DNA of 64,000 nucleotides from the NCBI RefSeq assembly GCF_000308815.1, contig NZ_BAFX01000075.1, positions 248,001-312,000 on the forward strand, given 5' to 3'. Made by a program: the position numbers and the translations under genes. Position 1 is the stretch's first letter; each line of letters starts with the position of its first letter. Positions 41,977 to 49,911 of the stretch are shown here, in pieces. Origin of the DNA: Nocardia concava NBRC 100430. GTDB lineage: Bacteria; Actinomycetota; Actinomycetes; Mycobacteriales; Mycobacteriaceae. The notes under the pieces were generated by a model. It worked only from the letters and a program-made list of their open reading frames with translations. It was not told the origin of the DNA and searched no databases.

Positions 41977-43176
41977 CTAGACCGTGGTCGTCTCACGCGG
42001 CCGGCGTGCCGGAGGCTGGGGTGTCGGGGCGAGACCACCCTGCCATTCGTCGTTGACATTGTGGGTGTCGACCGGATTGCGCCGCGAGCGCAGGAACATG
42101 GCGCCCGACGCGGCGATCAGCAGGACCGCGACCAGCAGCACGCCCGCCAATCCACTGGCCAGATCGGCCAGCCACCAGCAGAACGCGCCCACCAGACCGG
42201 CCAGCGGCAGGGTCAGGATCCAGGCGACGGCCATGCGGCCCATGACACCCCAGCGGACTTCCGCACCCGGCTTGCCCAGGCCGGTGCCCAGGATCGAGCC
42301 GGTGGCCGTCTGGGTCGTCGACAGCGGCAGACCGAACTGGGCCGAGGTGAGAATGATGGCCGCGGAAGAGGTTTCGGCGGCGAAGCCCTGCGGGGAGTCG
42401 ATCTCGACCAGGCCCTTGCCCAGGGTGCGGATGATGCGCCAACCGCCCAGATAGGTGCCCAGCGCGATGGCCAGGGCGCAGCAGACCTTGACCCACAGGG
42501 GGATGTCGTCGGAGCCGGTGTAGGTGCCGTGCGCGACCAGGGCCATGAAGATGACGCCCATCGTCTTCTGTGCGTCATTGGTGCCGTGGGCGAGTGAGAC
42601 CAGCGACGCCGAACCGATCTGGCCCCAGCGGAATCCGGTGCTCACCTTGTCTTTTCGCGAGCTGCGGGTCAGGCGGTAGACGGCGTAGGTGCCCAGCCCG
42701 GCGACCAGCGCGGCCACGAAGGGGGCCAGCAGCGCCGGGACGATGATCTTGTTGATCAGGCCGGTCTTCTGATCCCCGGTCCAGATCACTCCGCTCGCGC
42801 CGAGCGCGGCCACCGCGGCGCCGATCAGTCCGCCGAAGAGGGCATGGGAGGAGCTCGACGGAATTCCGAACAGCCAGGTGAGCAGATTCCACAGAATTCC
42901 ACCCACCAGACCCGCGAAAACTATGTGCAGCAAGGCCATATGGTGCACGCCGCCGATATTCAGCAGCCCACCCGAGACCGTCTTGGCCACCTCCACCGAC
43001 AGGAACGCCCCCACCAGGTTCAACAGGGCCGACAGGGCCACCGCCACCCGTGGAGACAGCGCACCGGTCGCGATGGAGGTGGCCATCGCATTCGCCGTGT
43101 CATGGAAACCGTTGGTGAAATCGAAGGCCAACGCGGTGATGATCACGATCAAGAGAACGAGTAGCTCGGCGCTCAC
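41977..43176 (-). CDS. pitA: low-affinity inorganic phosphate transporter PitA
   Basis: A 399-residue PiT-family transporter with about ten spans. Both PiT signatures are present: FDFTNGFHDTANAMATSIATGAL at the N-terminus (split here into FDFTNGFHDTANAM and following) and SLAHGTNDAQKTMG in the second half. It imports metal-phosphate with protons at the membrane. The C-terminus is a hydrophilic Pro/Arg tail. The start is the GTG at 43176. It leads a four-gene operon with the small membrane protein and two DUF3349 genes. Confidence 0.95.
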   Translation of the reverse strand: MSAELLVLLIVIITALAFDFTNGFHDTANAMATSIATGALSPRVAVALSALLNLVGAFLSVEVAKTVSGGLLNIGGVHHMALLHIVFAGLVGGILWNLLTWLFGIPSSSSHALFGGLIGAAVAALGASGVIWTGDQKTGLINKIIVPALLAPFVAALVAGLGTYAVYRLTRSSRKDKVSTGFRWGQIGSASLVSLAHGTNDAQKTMGVIFMALVAHGTYTGSDDIPLWVKVCCALAIALGTYLGGWRIIRTLGKGLVEIDSPQGFAAETSSAAIILTSAQFGLPLSTTQTATGSILGTGLGKPGAEVRWGVMGRMAVAWILTLPLAGLVGAFCWWLADLASGLAGVLLVAVLLIAASGAMFLRSRRNPVDTHNVNDEWQGGLAPTPQPPARRPRETTTV

Positions 43177-43424
43177 GCCTCAAGTGTCACAACGCGTTAC
43201 CACGTTCCCAATGCCCGCGGTCGGCTGTTCACCCGATATTCAGGTGGCCAACCCGGACCGTTATCCCGGGGTAGCCGACGCTCGCCTGTCCACAGCGACC
43301 CGACATCATTGCGCACGCCCGGCCACCGAACTACGCCGTCAGTGAAATGAACAGGCGGCGGGGCGTTTTCGTGGCGACAATGGGGCGGGCCGTTGCGGTC
43401 CTGAGCTTCGGGAGGCTGTAGGAG

Positions 43425-44540
43425 ATGGAAGAGGTGCTGCTCACGCCGCCGGATGCCGCCGAGGTGCGGTTTCTGGCGCGGGGCGTGGTGAGTGCGGCCG
43501 CCGGGGCCGCGGGACTGACGCCGTTGCAGGAGTTGCTGATTCCGGCGATGTTCCTGTCGATGACCGGGCATCCGGTGGAGTTGGCCGAGGTGCGGCCGAT
43601 CGGGGCGGCGGAATTCGCCGACGGGATGGCGCGGCGCAATCGGATCTTCCGGGAGCGGATCGTGCAGACCATGCTGCTGGCGGCATTGGTGGTGCGGCCG
43701 CTGCCCGCCGAGGTGGGGGATCGGCTGCGGGAGTTCGCCGATGCGCTGGAGGTGGACGACGACATGATCGCGGTGGCGCGACTGTATGCCGAGGGCGCGG
43801 TGGATCTGGCGGCGGTCGACTTCTCGCGCAACGGCTATCTGGGCAATACGGATGCGCTGCGACTGGACGCGCTGCACACCGAGGGGCTCGACAGCTCCTG
43901 GAGCGCGGTCAGCGACGATCCGGTGCTCGCCGGACGGTGGGCCGAGCTGTGGGATCTGCCGGTCGGCACCCTGGGACGCGGTGTCGCCGACTTCTACCGC
44001 GACCGCGGCTTCGTCACCCCCGGCCTCGCCGGTTCCGCGCCGCCGCTACTGGCCCAGCACGATTGGGTGCACGTGCTCGCCGGGTATGGCACCACCCTCG
44101 AGAACGAGATCGAGGTGTTCGCGTTCATGGCCCGCGCCAACGATGATCCGCGCGCGTTCAGCCTGCTGGCAATGGTCATCTCCCTCTTCGAAACCGGCTA
44201 TCTGCGCGCCGGTGCGGGCCTGTTCGAAGCCGACGCGGGGCACCTCAGCACCGCGGGCATGGCCCAGCGCCTCGGTGACGCCATGCGTCGCGGCGCCCTC
44301 ACCCAGGGCAGCCACGACTTCCTGGACCTGGATTGGTTCACCCTGGCCGACCGTCCGATCACCGTGGTGCGCAACGAAATCGGCCTCGTTCCCAAGGCCG
44401 ATTCCGCCATCGCCGCGGGCTCGGCGGGTCCCTGGCAGCCCGGCGGCATCACCCCCTACCAGCTGAACTCCTCGAAGTCCGCCGCCCAGGCCGCCGGCCG
44501 CGACTACATCCCCTGGCACCCCGACCCCACCCGCGACTGA
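43425..44540 (+). CDS. protein with TerB-like N-half and COQ4-like HDxxH motif
   Basis: A 371-residue soluble protein not clearly assigned. Residues about 15-125 are helical and resemble TerB-type domains. Around residue 210 is HDWVHVLAGYGTTLENE, i.e. H-D-x-x-H-x(11)-E, the metal-binding signature of COQ4 proteins, which take part in ubiquinone synthesis in eukaryotes; actinobacteria use menaquinone, so any role here differs (inference). The tail (SAGPWQPGGITPYQLN) is Pro/Gly-rich. It is monocistronic and ends at a repeated hairpin element. Confidence 0.65.
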   Translation: MEEVLLTPPDAAEVRFLARGVVSAAAGAAGLTPLQELLIPAMFLSMTGHPVELAEVRPIGAAEFADGMARRNRIFRERIVQTMLLAALVVRPLPAEVGDRLREFADALEVDDDMIAVARLYAEGAVDLAAVDFSRNGYLGNTDALRLDALHTEGLDSSWSAVSDDPVLAGRWAELWDLPVGTLGRGVADFYRDRGFVTPGLAGSAPPLLAQHDWVHVLAGYGTTLENEIEVFAFMARANDDPRAFSLLAMVISLFETGYLRAGAGLFEADAGHLSTAGMAQRLGDAMRRGALTQGSHDFLDLDWFTLADRPITVVRNEIGLVPKADSAIAAGSAGPWQPGGITPYQLNSSKSAAQAAGRDYIPWHPDPTRD

Positions 44541-44550
44541 TTCTCGTTCG

Positions 44551-44620
44551 CCGAGTGACACATCCTGGAGGCAGGATCAGGGAGAATTCGGGCAATTGCC
44601 CTCCAGGATGTGCCGCTCGG
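44551..44620. repeat. 70-bp inverted-repeat element, copy 1
   Basis: CCGAG at 44551 and CTCGG ending at 44620 bound a palindrome whose arms share ACATCCTGGAGG with its complement, around a core AGGGAGAATTCGGGC that is also self-complementary in part. A 70-bp homologue is at 59418-59487. It sits between two convergent genes, where it may act as a bidirectional terminator, but the conserved sequence suggests a dispersed element. Confidence 0.75.
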
Positions 44621-44634
44621 TGAAGTGCGGCGGG

Positions 44635-45765
44635 CTAGGGCGCGCCGAGGAGGCCTAGCATGCCGGAAACGGCTGCGGGCCAGGTGAATTGCTCGGCGCG
44701 GTGGCGGGCGGCTTGGCGGCGTTCGACGAGGGGGCGGGCCAGGACGTCGGTGACGGCTTCGGCGAAGGCGCGGGGGTGGTCGGCGGCTACCGCGCCGGCT
44801 TCGGCGGTGACTATGTCGGCGAGGGCGGAGGAGCGGCTGGCTACCACGGGGGTGCCTGCGGCCAGGGCTTCCAGGGCGGCGAGACCGAAGGTTTCGTGGG
44901 GGCCGGGGGCCAGGGAGACGTCGGCGGTGGCGAGCAGGGTGGCCAAAGAGGGTCTGTCGCTGATGAATCCGGCGAAGTGGACGGTGGGGCGGCCGTCGGG
45001 GAGGGCGGGGATCAGGCGGGCCTGGCGTTCGAGAGAGTCGCGGCGCGGGCCGTCACCGGCGACGACCAGGCGGGTGTCGAGGCCGCGGCGGCGCAGGGCG
45101 CTCACGGCGGCGATGCTGCGGTCGACGCGCTTCTCGACCGAGAGGCGGCCGCAGTGGACCAGCAGCGGGTAGTCGTCGGCGCCGAGGTCGGTGCGCAGGC
45201 GGCGGTCGTGGCGGTCGGGGCGGAACATGTCCAGGTCGACGCCGAGGGGGACCAGTTCGACGTTCTCGACGTCGATGCGCTGGAACTCCTCGCGCGCGAA
45301 TTGCGTGGTGCACACGACGATGTCGTAGTTCTCCGCGGTGCGCCGGTTGGCGGCGTCGGCGGCGCGGCGGGCCATCGGTCCCGGCAGCACCTGGCCGAGC
45401 AGCCGGTCCAGGCGCTCGTGGGAGATCATCACCCCCGCGATGTCGCGGCGGCGCGCCCACCGCCCGAAACCGCGCAGCGTCAACCGATCCGACACCTCCA
45501 GCACATCCGGCCGCAGCCCCGCCAGCGTATCGGCGACCCGCCGCGGATCAGCCGCCCGATAACCCCCTGTCCACGGAATCTCCGGCGCGGGCACCGTAAT
45601 CCGCAGCACCCCGCTCCCCAACACCTCTTCCGCCCGCCGCGGCCCCGGCACGATCAGCACCACCTCGTGCCCGGCGGCCACATACCCCTCGCCGAGATGA
45701 TGCAGCGCGGTACGCAACCCGCCCGAGCGCGGACCGTAGAAATTCGCCAGCTGAACGATGCGCAC
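44635..45765 (-). CDS. mgtA: GDP-mannose-dependent alpha-mannosyltransferase MgtA
   Basis: A 376-residue GT-B, family 4 glycosyltransferase. It matches mycobacterial MgtA from VRIVQLANFYGPRSGGLRTA through DVLEVSDRLTLR, MISHERLDR, VVCTTQFAREEF, VHCGRLSVEK, FAGFISDRPSL and the donor site APGPHETFGLAALEALA. MgtA adds mannose to glucuronosyl diacylglycerol and, under its old name PimB, was linked to PIM synthesis (established for mycobacteria); it works at the inner membrane face. The GTG at 45765 is chosen from the alignment; the frame runs on upstream without similarity. Confidence 0.92.
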   Translation of the reverse strand: MRIVQLANFYGPRSGGLRTALHHLGEGYVAAGHEVVLIVPGPRRAEEVLGSGVLRITVPAPEIPWTGGYRAADPRRVADTLAGLRPDVLEVSDRLTLRGFGRWARRRDIAGVMISHERLDRLLGQVLPGPMARRAADAANRRTAENYDIVVCTTQFAREEFQRIDVENVELVPLGVDLDMFRPDRHDRRLRTDLGADDYPLLVHCGRLSVEKRVDRSIAAVSALRRRGLDTRLVVAGDGPRRDSLERQARLIPALPDGRPTVHFAGFISDRPSLATLLATADVSLAPGPHETFGLAALEALAAGTPVVASRSSALADIVTAEAGAVAADHPRAFAEAVTDVLARPLVERRQAARHRAEQFTWPAAVSGMLGLLGAP

Positions 45766-46297
45766 GCGGCCGATCGTGCAGTGCGCGAATCTCCCGACGG
45801 CACCCCCGGCCCCAACACCGCATGAACACCCGCGAAAGACCCGGCGAACCACCCGTGGTCATCACCCCGCGCCCACCCATCCGAACCCCGCACCCGGAAC
45901 CACGCACCTCCCCACAGTGCCAGCCCATCTCCCGGCATTGCCCAGCCCCACACCCGGCGAATCAAGATCAGGGAGCTCTCAGTGCGCAAAATGCCCCCGA
46001 ACTCGACCCTGCGAGCTCCCTGATCTTGGTCCGGAGATCCCTGGCCGTGGATTCCGCCAGCTGGACCACGCGACACGGGGTGGTGTTCGGCGGCGGCACG
46101 ACGCGTATGTTGCGCGCTGGTGCGTACGCCTTGCCGACCGTGGAGTGAGGACGCGGGCTGCGACGCGCTTGGGCTGCGCGGCGGTGTGGGGTCGAGCCGA
46201 CGGTGGGCGTCCCGGGCAGGATTCGGGCGGTGGATGAGGGGGCGCGAACTGGTCTGGCCGCTTGACCTGTTGACCAGCGGGATTTAGCGTTCGGGGC
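45766..46297. other. 532-bp intergenic region
   Basis: No coding sequence is convincing. It contains a 16-bp inverted repeat (45964-45979 and 46014-46029) and the promoter regions of mgtA (leftward) and the FadR-type regulator (rightward). The left part (45790-45960) is C-rich. Confidence 0.55.
45964..46029. repeat. 66-bp hairpin element
   Basis: CAAGATCAGGGAGCTC (45964-45979) pairs perfectly with GAGCTCCCTGATCTTG (46014-46029) around a 34-base loop. ATCAGGGAG and AATGCCC inside it recall the cores of the 70-bp elements at 44551 and 59418, so it may be a divergent relative. Confidence 0.6.
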
Positions 46298-47023
46298 ATG
46301 GCGTTCAAGCGGATCGATCGGCGGACGGTGCCGGACAGCGTGTTCGAGCAGCTGGTGGGGGAGGTGCTGGACGGGGAGTTGGCGCCGGGGGCGGCGCTGC
46401 CGGCCGAGCGGGCGCTGGCGGAGACGTTGGGGGTGTCTCGGCCTACGGTGCGGGAGGCGTTGCAGCGGTTGGCGCATACCGGGCTGGTCGAGGTGCGGCA
46501 GGGTGGGTCGACGACGGTGCGGGATTTTCGGCGGCATGCGGGGCTGGAGATGTTGCCGCGGTTGCTGATTCGGCAGGGGGAGTTGGATTACGCGGTGGTG
46601 CGGTCGATCCTGGAGACCCGGCGCGCACTGGGGCGCGAAGTAGCGGGACTCGCGGCCGAGCGCGCCGCGGACAGCCTCGCAGCGCAACTCGACCCGATCG
46701 TGGAATCCCTTGCAGCCGAACGTGATCCCGTCGCCCAGCAGCTCCTGGCGGTCACCTTCTGGGACCACCTCGTCGATGGCGCGGATTCCATCGTCTACCG
46801 CTTGCTCTACAACGACCTGCGCGCGGTCTACGAACCCGCCGTCGAGGCCCTCGCCAGTCTGATGGCCGCCGAGGTCGGCAGCGCCGCCCGCTACCGCGCC
46901 CTCGCCGCCGCGGTGGTCGGCGGAGACGCCCCCGAAGCGCGAACCATCGCCGATGCACTGCTGAGCATCGCCGCCGGAGAGTTCGAGACCGTCATGGGCC
47001 AGCACTCGAACCCTCGCAGCTAG
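46298..47023 (+). CDS. GntR-family regulator, FadR subfamily
   Basis: A 241-residue regulator. The winged helix is typical (SVFEQLVGEVLDGELAPGAA, LPAERALAETLGVSRPTVRE, ALQRLAHTGLVEVRQGG), followed by an all-helical FCD ligand domain with metal-type His/Asp (TFWDHLVDGADS). FadR-type proteins are commonly repressors released by small acids. The palindrome TGGTCTGACCA upstream of the aldehyde dehydrogenase gene 205 bases downstream fits this family's operator form, so it likely controls that oxidation cluster and perhaps itself. Confidence 0.9.
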   Translation: MAFKRIDRRTVPDSVFEQLVGEVLDGELAPGAALPAERALAETLGVSRPTVREALQRLAHTGLVEVRQGGSTTVRDFRRHAGLEMLPRLLIRQGELDYAVVRSILETRRALGREVAGLAAERAADSLAAQLDPIVESLAAERDPVAQQLLAVTFWDHLVDGADSIVYRLLYNDLRAVYEPAVEALASLMAAEVGSAARYRALAAAVVGGDAPEARTIADALLSIAAGEFETVMGQHSNPRS

Positions 47024-47110
47024 ACGCCGAGCGTCCGAAGGCTCACAGCTAGTCCCGAGGGCTCGCACGTAGACCCCGAGCGTTCGAGGGCTGGCAGGTC
47101 GGCCCGAGCC
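47018..47110 (+). repeat. degenerate direct repeats after the FadR-type gene
   Basis: GTAGACCCCGAGCGTTCGAG (47071 on) resembles CTAGACGCCGAGCGTCCGAA at the gene's stop codon (47020 on), with a shorter partial copy (CTAGTCCCGAGGGCTCG) between. They look like slipped copies of the gene's 3' end. Confidence 0.4.
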
Positions 47111-47201
47111 GAGCCGGGCGCAGCTAGGCCGGTAGGCGAAGCCTGACGGCGTTCTCCGGCCTTCGTCCACGATCGACCTGCTGATTCGTGAATTCACGTC
47201 T

Positions 47202-47228
47202 TGCCCTCTGGCGTCGGCTCGCTATATT
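47202..47228 (+). promoter_or_regulatory. promoter of the ALDH-GMC cluster
   Basis: TTGCCC (47202-47207) and TATATT (47223-47228) with a 16-base spacer make a good sigma-70-type promoter. The operators at 47228-47256 overlap its -10 edge and start point. Confidence 0.6.
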
Positions 47229-47238
47229 GGTCTGACCA
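47228..47238. promoter_or_regulatory. FadR/GntR-type operator TGGTCTGACCA
   Basis: A perfect TGGT-N3-ACCA palindrome, the standard form of FadR-subfamily operators, overlapping the -10 edge of the promoter: binding would block transcription. Confidence 0.65.
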
Positions 47239-47256
47239 CTTGGCCATCTGGCCAAG
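47239..47256. promoter_or_regulatory. 18-bp palindrome CTTGGCCATCTGGCCAAG
   Basis: Perfect 8-bp arms with a TC centre, directly adjoining the TGGT-N3-ACCA site. It may be a second site of the same or another regulator, 33 bases before the aldehyde dehydrogenase ATG. Confidence 0.55.
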
Positions 47257-47288
47257 ATCATTGCTGTCGTCGACGAGGTGGTTTGCGC

Positions 47289-48854
47289 ATGACGCACCTT
47301 CTGCAATCGCAACGCGAAGGGAATCCGGATCCGGAGGAGACATCCGGGGCGACCGGCGGGCTATCGGCGGGCGGGGCGGTGAAGGTGCCGTCGGCGGCGG
47401 AGTTGGTGGGCCGGGCGCGGGTGACGCAGGCGGGGTGGGGTGCGCTGAGCGTTGATGAGCGGGTGCGGGTTTTGGGGGAGTTGCCGCAGCGGCTGAGTGG
47501 GGAGCTCGAGCGGATTGCGGAGGTGATTGTCGGGGAGAACGGGAAGCCTCGGGCGGAGGCGTTGGCGCATGAGGTGGTTCCGGCGATCGCGTTGGCGAAG
47601 CATCACCTCGAGTCGGCGGTCGAGACGTTGGGGGCGAGTCGGATTTCGTCGGCGACGGCGCCGTATCGGAAGGGGGTGCGGACGCATCGGCCTTATGGGG
47701 TGGTGGTGGCTATCGCACCGTGGAACTTGCCGTTCTTGATTCCGTTCAGTCAGGTGTTGCCCGCGTTGATTGCCGGGAATGCGGTGGTGCTCAAGCCTTC
47801 CGAGCTGACGCCGAAGGTGGCGGAGGTGCTGGTCGATGTGATTTCAGCGGGGCTGCCGGAGGGGTTGTTGCAGTTGGCGGTTGGGGACGGGACGGTCGGG
47901 GCGGAGTTGATCGAGGCTCGGCCGGACAAGGTGTTGTTCACCGGGTCGGTGGCTACGGGCAGGAAGGTGATGGCCGCAGCGGCGCGGTATCCGATTCCGG
48001 TGGGGTTGGAGTTGGGTGGGATCGATGCGGCGGTCGTGTTGGAGGACGCGGACTTGGAGTTCGCGACTTCGGCGGTGGCGTGGGGGGCCACATTCAATGG
48101 TGGGCAGGCGTGTTGCTCGGTGGAGCGGGTGCTGGTGCACCAGTCGTTGCACGACGCGTTTCTGGTGCGGTTGGCGGACAAGTTGCGGCGCATCGATATC
48201 GGCCGCGATCTCGCACCTGCCATCGACGAGCGACAGTTGCAGGTGTGGGAGCGGCATCTGGAGGCGGCGCGCGCCGAGGGGATCCGGGTCGAGGGCGGAG
48301 AGTCGGTGCGGGGGCGGCATATCGCGCCAGCGCTGGTCAGCGGTGACGCGGTCACGACGAGTGCCGTGTGGCGGGAGGAGACGTTCGGGCCCGTGGTCGC
48401 GGTGGCCCGGTTCGGCACCGATGACGAGGCGGTCGCGCTGCACAATGCGACCGAGTACGGCCTGACCGCCAGCGTCTTCTCCGGCGATGTGGCTCGCGCG
48501 CGGGCGCTGGCCGGGCGGCTGCGGGCGGGCGCGGTATCGATCAATGACGTTGCGGCGACCATGTATTCGACGCCGGAGCTGCCCTGGGGCGGGGTCGGGC
48601 TGTCGGGATTCGGTCGCTCGCACGGGGTCGACGCACTGCTGGACGCGAGCTGGGTGCAGGTGCTGGATCTGCCGCGCGGACCGGCGTTCGGGCCGAAGCG
48701 GCCGTGGTGGTTCCCCTACGGCGCGGGACTCGAGGACGCCATGCGCGCACTCGCGTCGAGCCTGGCCGCGCCGCATTCCACCGCCCGGTTGCGCGGTTAC
48801 GGGCGGGCCGGTCAGTCCCTGCTGGGCATGCTCAGCCGTCAGCCGAAACTCTGA
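47289..48854 (+). CDS. NAD(P)-dependent aldehyde dehydrogenase
   Basis: A 521-residue aldehyde dehydrogenase superfamily enzyme. It has APWNLPF (144-150), LFTGSVATGR, the general-base Glu241 in GLELGGIDA and the nucleophile Cys275 in NGGQACCSVE, then EETFGPVVAV. The family's GGKDP/GGKSP turn has Ile in place of Lys (GGID). The C-terminal 50 residues extend beyond the usual end. The ATG at 47289 is chosen; a TTG lies 2 codons upstream. It is the first gene of a cluster with a CrtC-like protein and a GMC oxidoreductase, which would feed it aldehyde. Confidence 0.9.
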   Translation: MTHLLQSQREGNPDPEETSGATGGLSAGGAVKVPSAAELVGRARVTQAGWGALSVDERVRVLGELPQRLSGELERIAEVIVGENGKPRAEALAHEVVPAIALAKHHLESAVETLGASRISSATAPYRKGVRTHRPYGVVVAIAPWNLPFLIPFSQVLPALIAGNAVVLKPSELTPKVAEVLVDVISAGLPEGLLQLAVGDGTVGAELIEARPDKVLFTGSVATGRKVMAAAARYPIPVGLELGGIDAAVVLEDADLEFATSAVAWGATFNGGQACCSVERVLVHQSLHDAFLVRLADKLRRIDIGRDLAPAIDERQLQVWERHLEAARAEGIRVEGGESVRGRHIAPALVSGDAVTTSAVWREETFGPVVAVARFGTDDEAVALHNATEYGLTASVFSGDVARARALAGRLRAGAVSINDVAATMYSTPELPWGGVGLSGFGRSHGVDALLDASWVQVLDLPRGPAFGPKRPWWFPYGAGLEDAMRALASSLAAPHSTARLRGYGRAGQSLLGMLSRQPKL

Positions 48855-48869
48855 AAGGCGCGAATTCCG

Positions 48870-49898
48870 GTGAACGACACCATGACAGCCATCGCCTACA
48901 ACTCCCCGCGCCTGCGTCCGGGCGGCGATCATGTCGAATCCTGGTTCGTGCGCGCCAACGACCCGCACTCGCCACGCGCGGTGTGGATCAAGGCGACCGT
49001 GCTCACCGCCGCCGACGGCACCGCCCTGGCCCAGGCCTGGTGCAGCGTGTTCGACGGGCAACGCACCCACGCCTGGTGCCTCGACATTCCTTTGGAGGCT
49101 GCGCGATTCGAGGCGCACGCGGTGGGCCAGGACATCAGCGTGGGCCCGCTCACGATGCTGCTGACGGGGCACGGCGGCACCACCGGCGGCAAGCTATCGG
49201 ATGCCGTGCAGACCATCTCCTGGGATCTGAGCTTCTCGAAGATCGCGGGCTTGGGTGAGCCGATGTCGTTGCTTCCGACCGACCGGTTGCTCGATACCGC
49301 GGTCCCGAGCAACAAACTCGTCACCCCGTTCCCGGTCCTCACCTGCACCGGTCACCTCGACTGGGCGGGCGAACGCTGGGATCTGACTGGCTGGCACGGC
49401 ATGCAGGGCCACAACTGGGGCCGCGAGCACAGCCCCGGATACGCCTGGGGCCAGGCCGTTTTCACCGACGCCCGCGGCGGGCGGCCCTTCGCGGTGATGG
49501 AGGCCGCCTCGGCTCGCACCCGCCTGGCCGGCCGCACCTCGCCGTTGATCTCCATGCTGGTCCTCCGCCGCGGCGACGAGGAGTTCCGCTTCGACCGCGT
49601 GCTGGACCTGTGGCGCCAACGCCCGCATCTGGATTTCCCGTCCTGGACCCTGCGCATGCGAGGCCGCCACGGCACAGCGGAATTGCGCACCCACGCCGAC
49701 CCCGAGCAGATGGTGTGCCTGGCCTACCGCAATCCGGCCCGCGCCACGAGTTACTGCCTCAATTCCAAGACCGCCGCGGTGTCGGTGCATGTCGCCCCGA
49801 TCGCCGGCAATGCCTTCGAGTTGCGTAGCCCGCACGGTGGGGCGCTGGAATTCCTTGTCCCGCAACCGGTCGCGGCCGTGTCGTCCCCGATCGTGTGA
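48870..49898 (+). CDS. CrtC/tocopherol cyclase-like lipocalin-fold protein
   Basis: A 342-residue protein of beta-rich composition with no signal peptide. The motif GWHGMQGHNWGREHSPGYAWGQ (residues about 171-192, seen as GMQGHNWGREH and YAWGQ) is that of the CrtC/AttH/tocopherol cyclase-like lipocalin superfamily. It may bind or hydrate a hydrophobic substrate such as a terpenoid or steroid (inference). It begins 15 bases after the aldehyde dehydrogenase stop and is followed by the GMC gene 13 bases later, so the three are one operon. Confidence 0.7.
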   Translation: MNDTMTAIAYNSPRLRPGGDHVESWFVRANDPHSPRAVWIKATVLTAADGTALAQAWCSVFDGQRTHAWCLDIPLEAARFEAHAVGQDISVGPLTMLLTGHGGTTGGKLSDAVQTISWDLSFSKIAGLGEPMSLLPTDRLLDTAVPSNKLVTPFPVLTCTGHLDWAGERWDLTGWHGMQGHNWGREHSPGYAWGQAVFTDARGGRPFAVMEAASARTRLAGRTSPLISMLVLRRGDEEFRFDRVLDLWRQRPHLDFPSWTLRMRGRHGTAELRTHADPEQMVCLAYRNPARATSYCLNSKTAAVSVHVAPIAGNAFELRSPHGGALEFLVPQPVAAVSSPIV

Positions 49899-49911
49899 GA
49901 GAGCTGCCGAT

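Noticed and set aside
40969..42597. A 542-codon plus-strand open frame
   Set aside because: It runs antisense to the DUF3349, membrane-protein and pitA genes, which all have clear family motifs; the plus-strand product has none.
44541..44634. Simple terminator for the COQ4-like gene and mgtA
   Set aside because: As sole explanation it is insufficient: the full 70 bp, including the loop, recurs at 59418-59487, which ordinary terminators do not do. A terminator role remains possible.
45758..46237. A 159-codon plus-strand frame in the mgtA/FadR-type gap
   Set aside because: Pro/Thr/His-rich with no ribosome site or motifs; it reads through the hairpin at 45964-46029.
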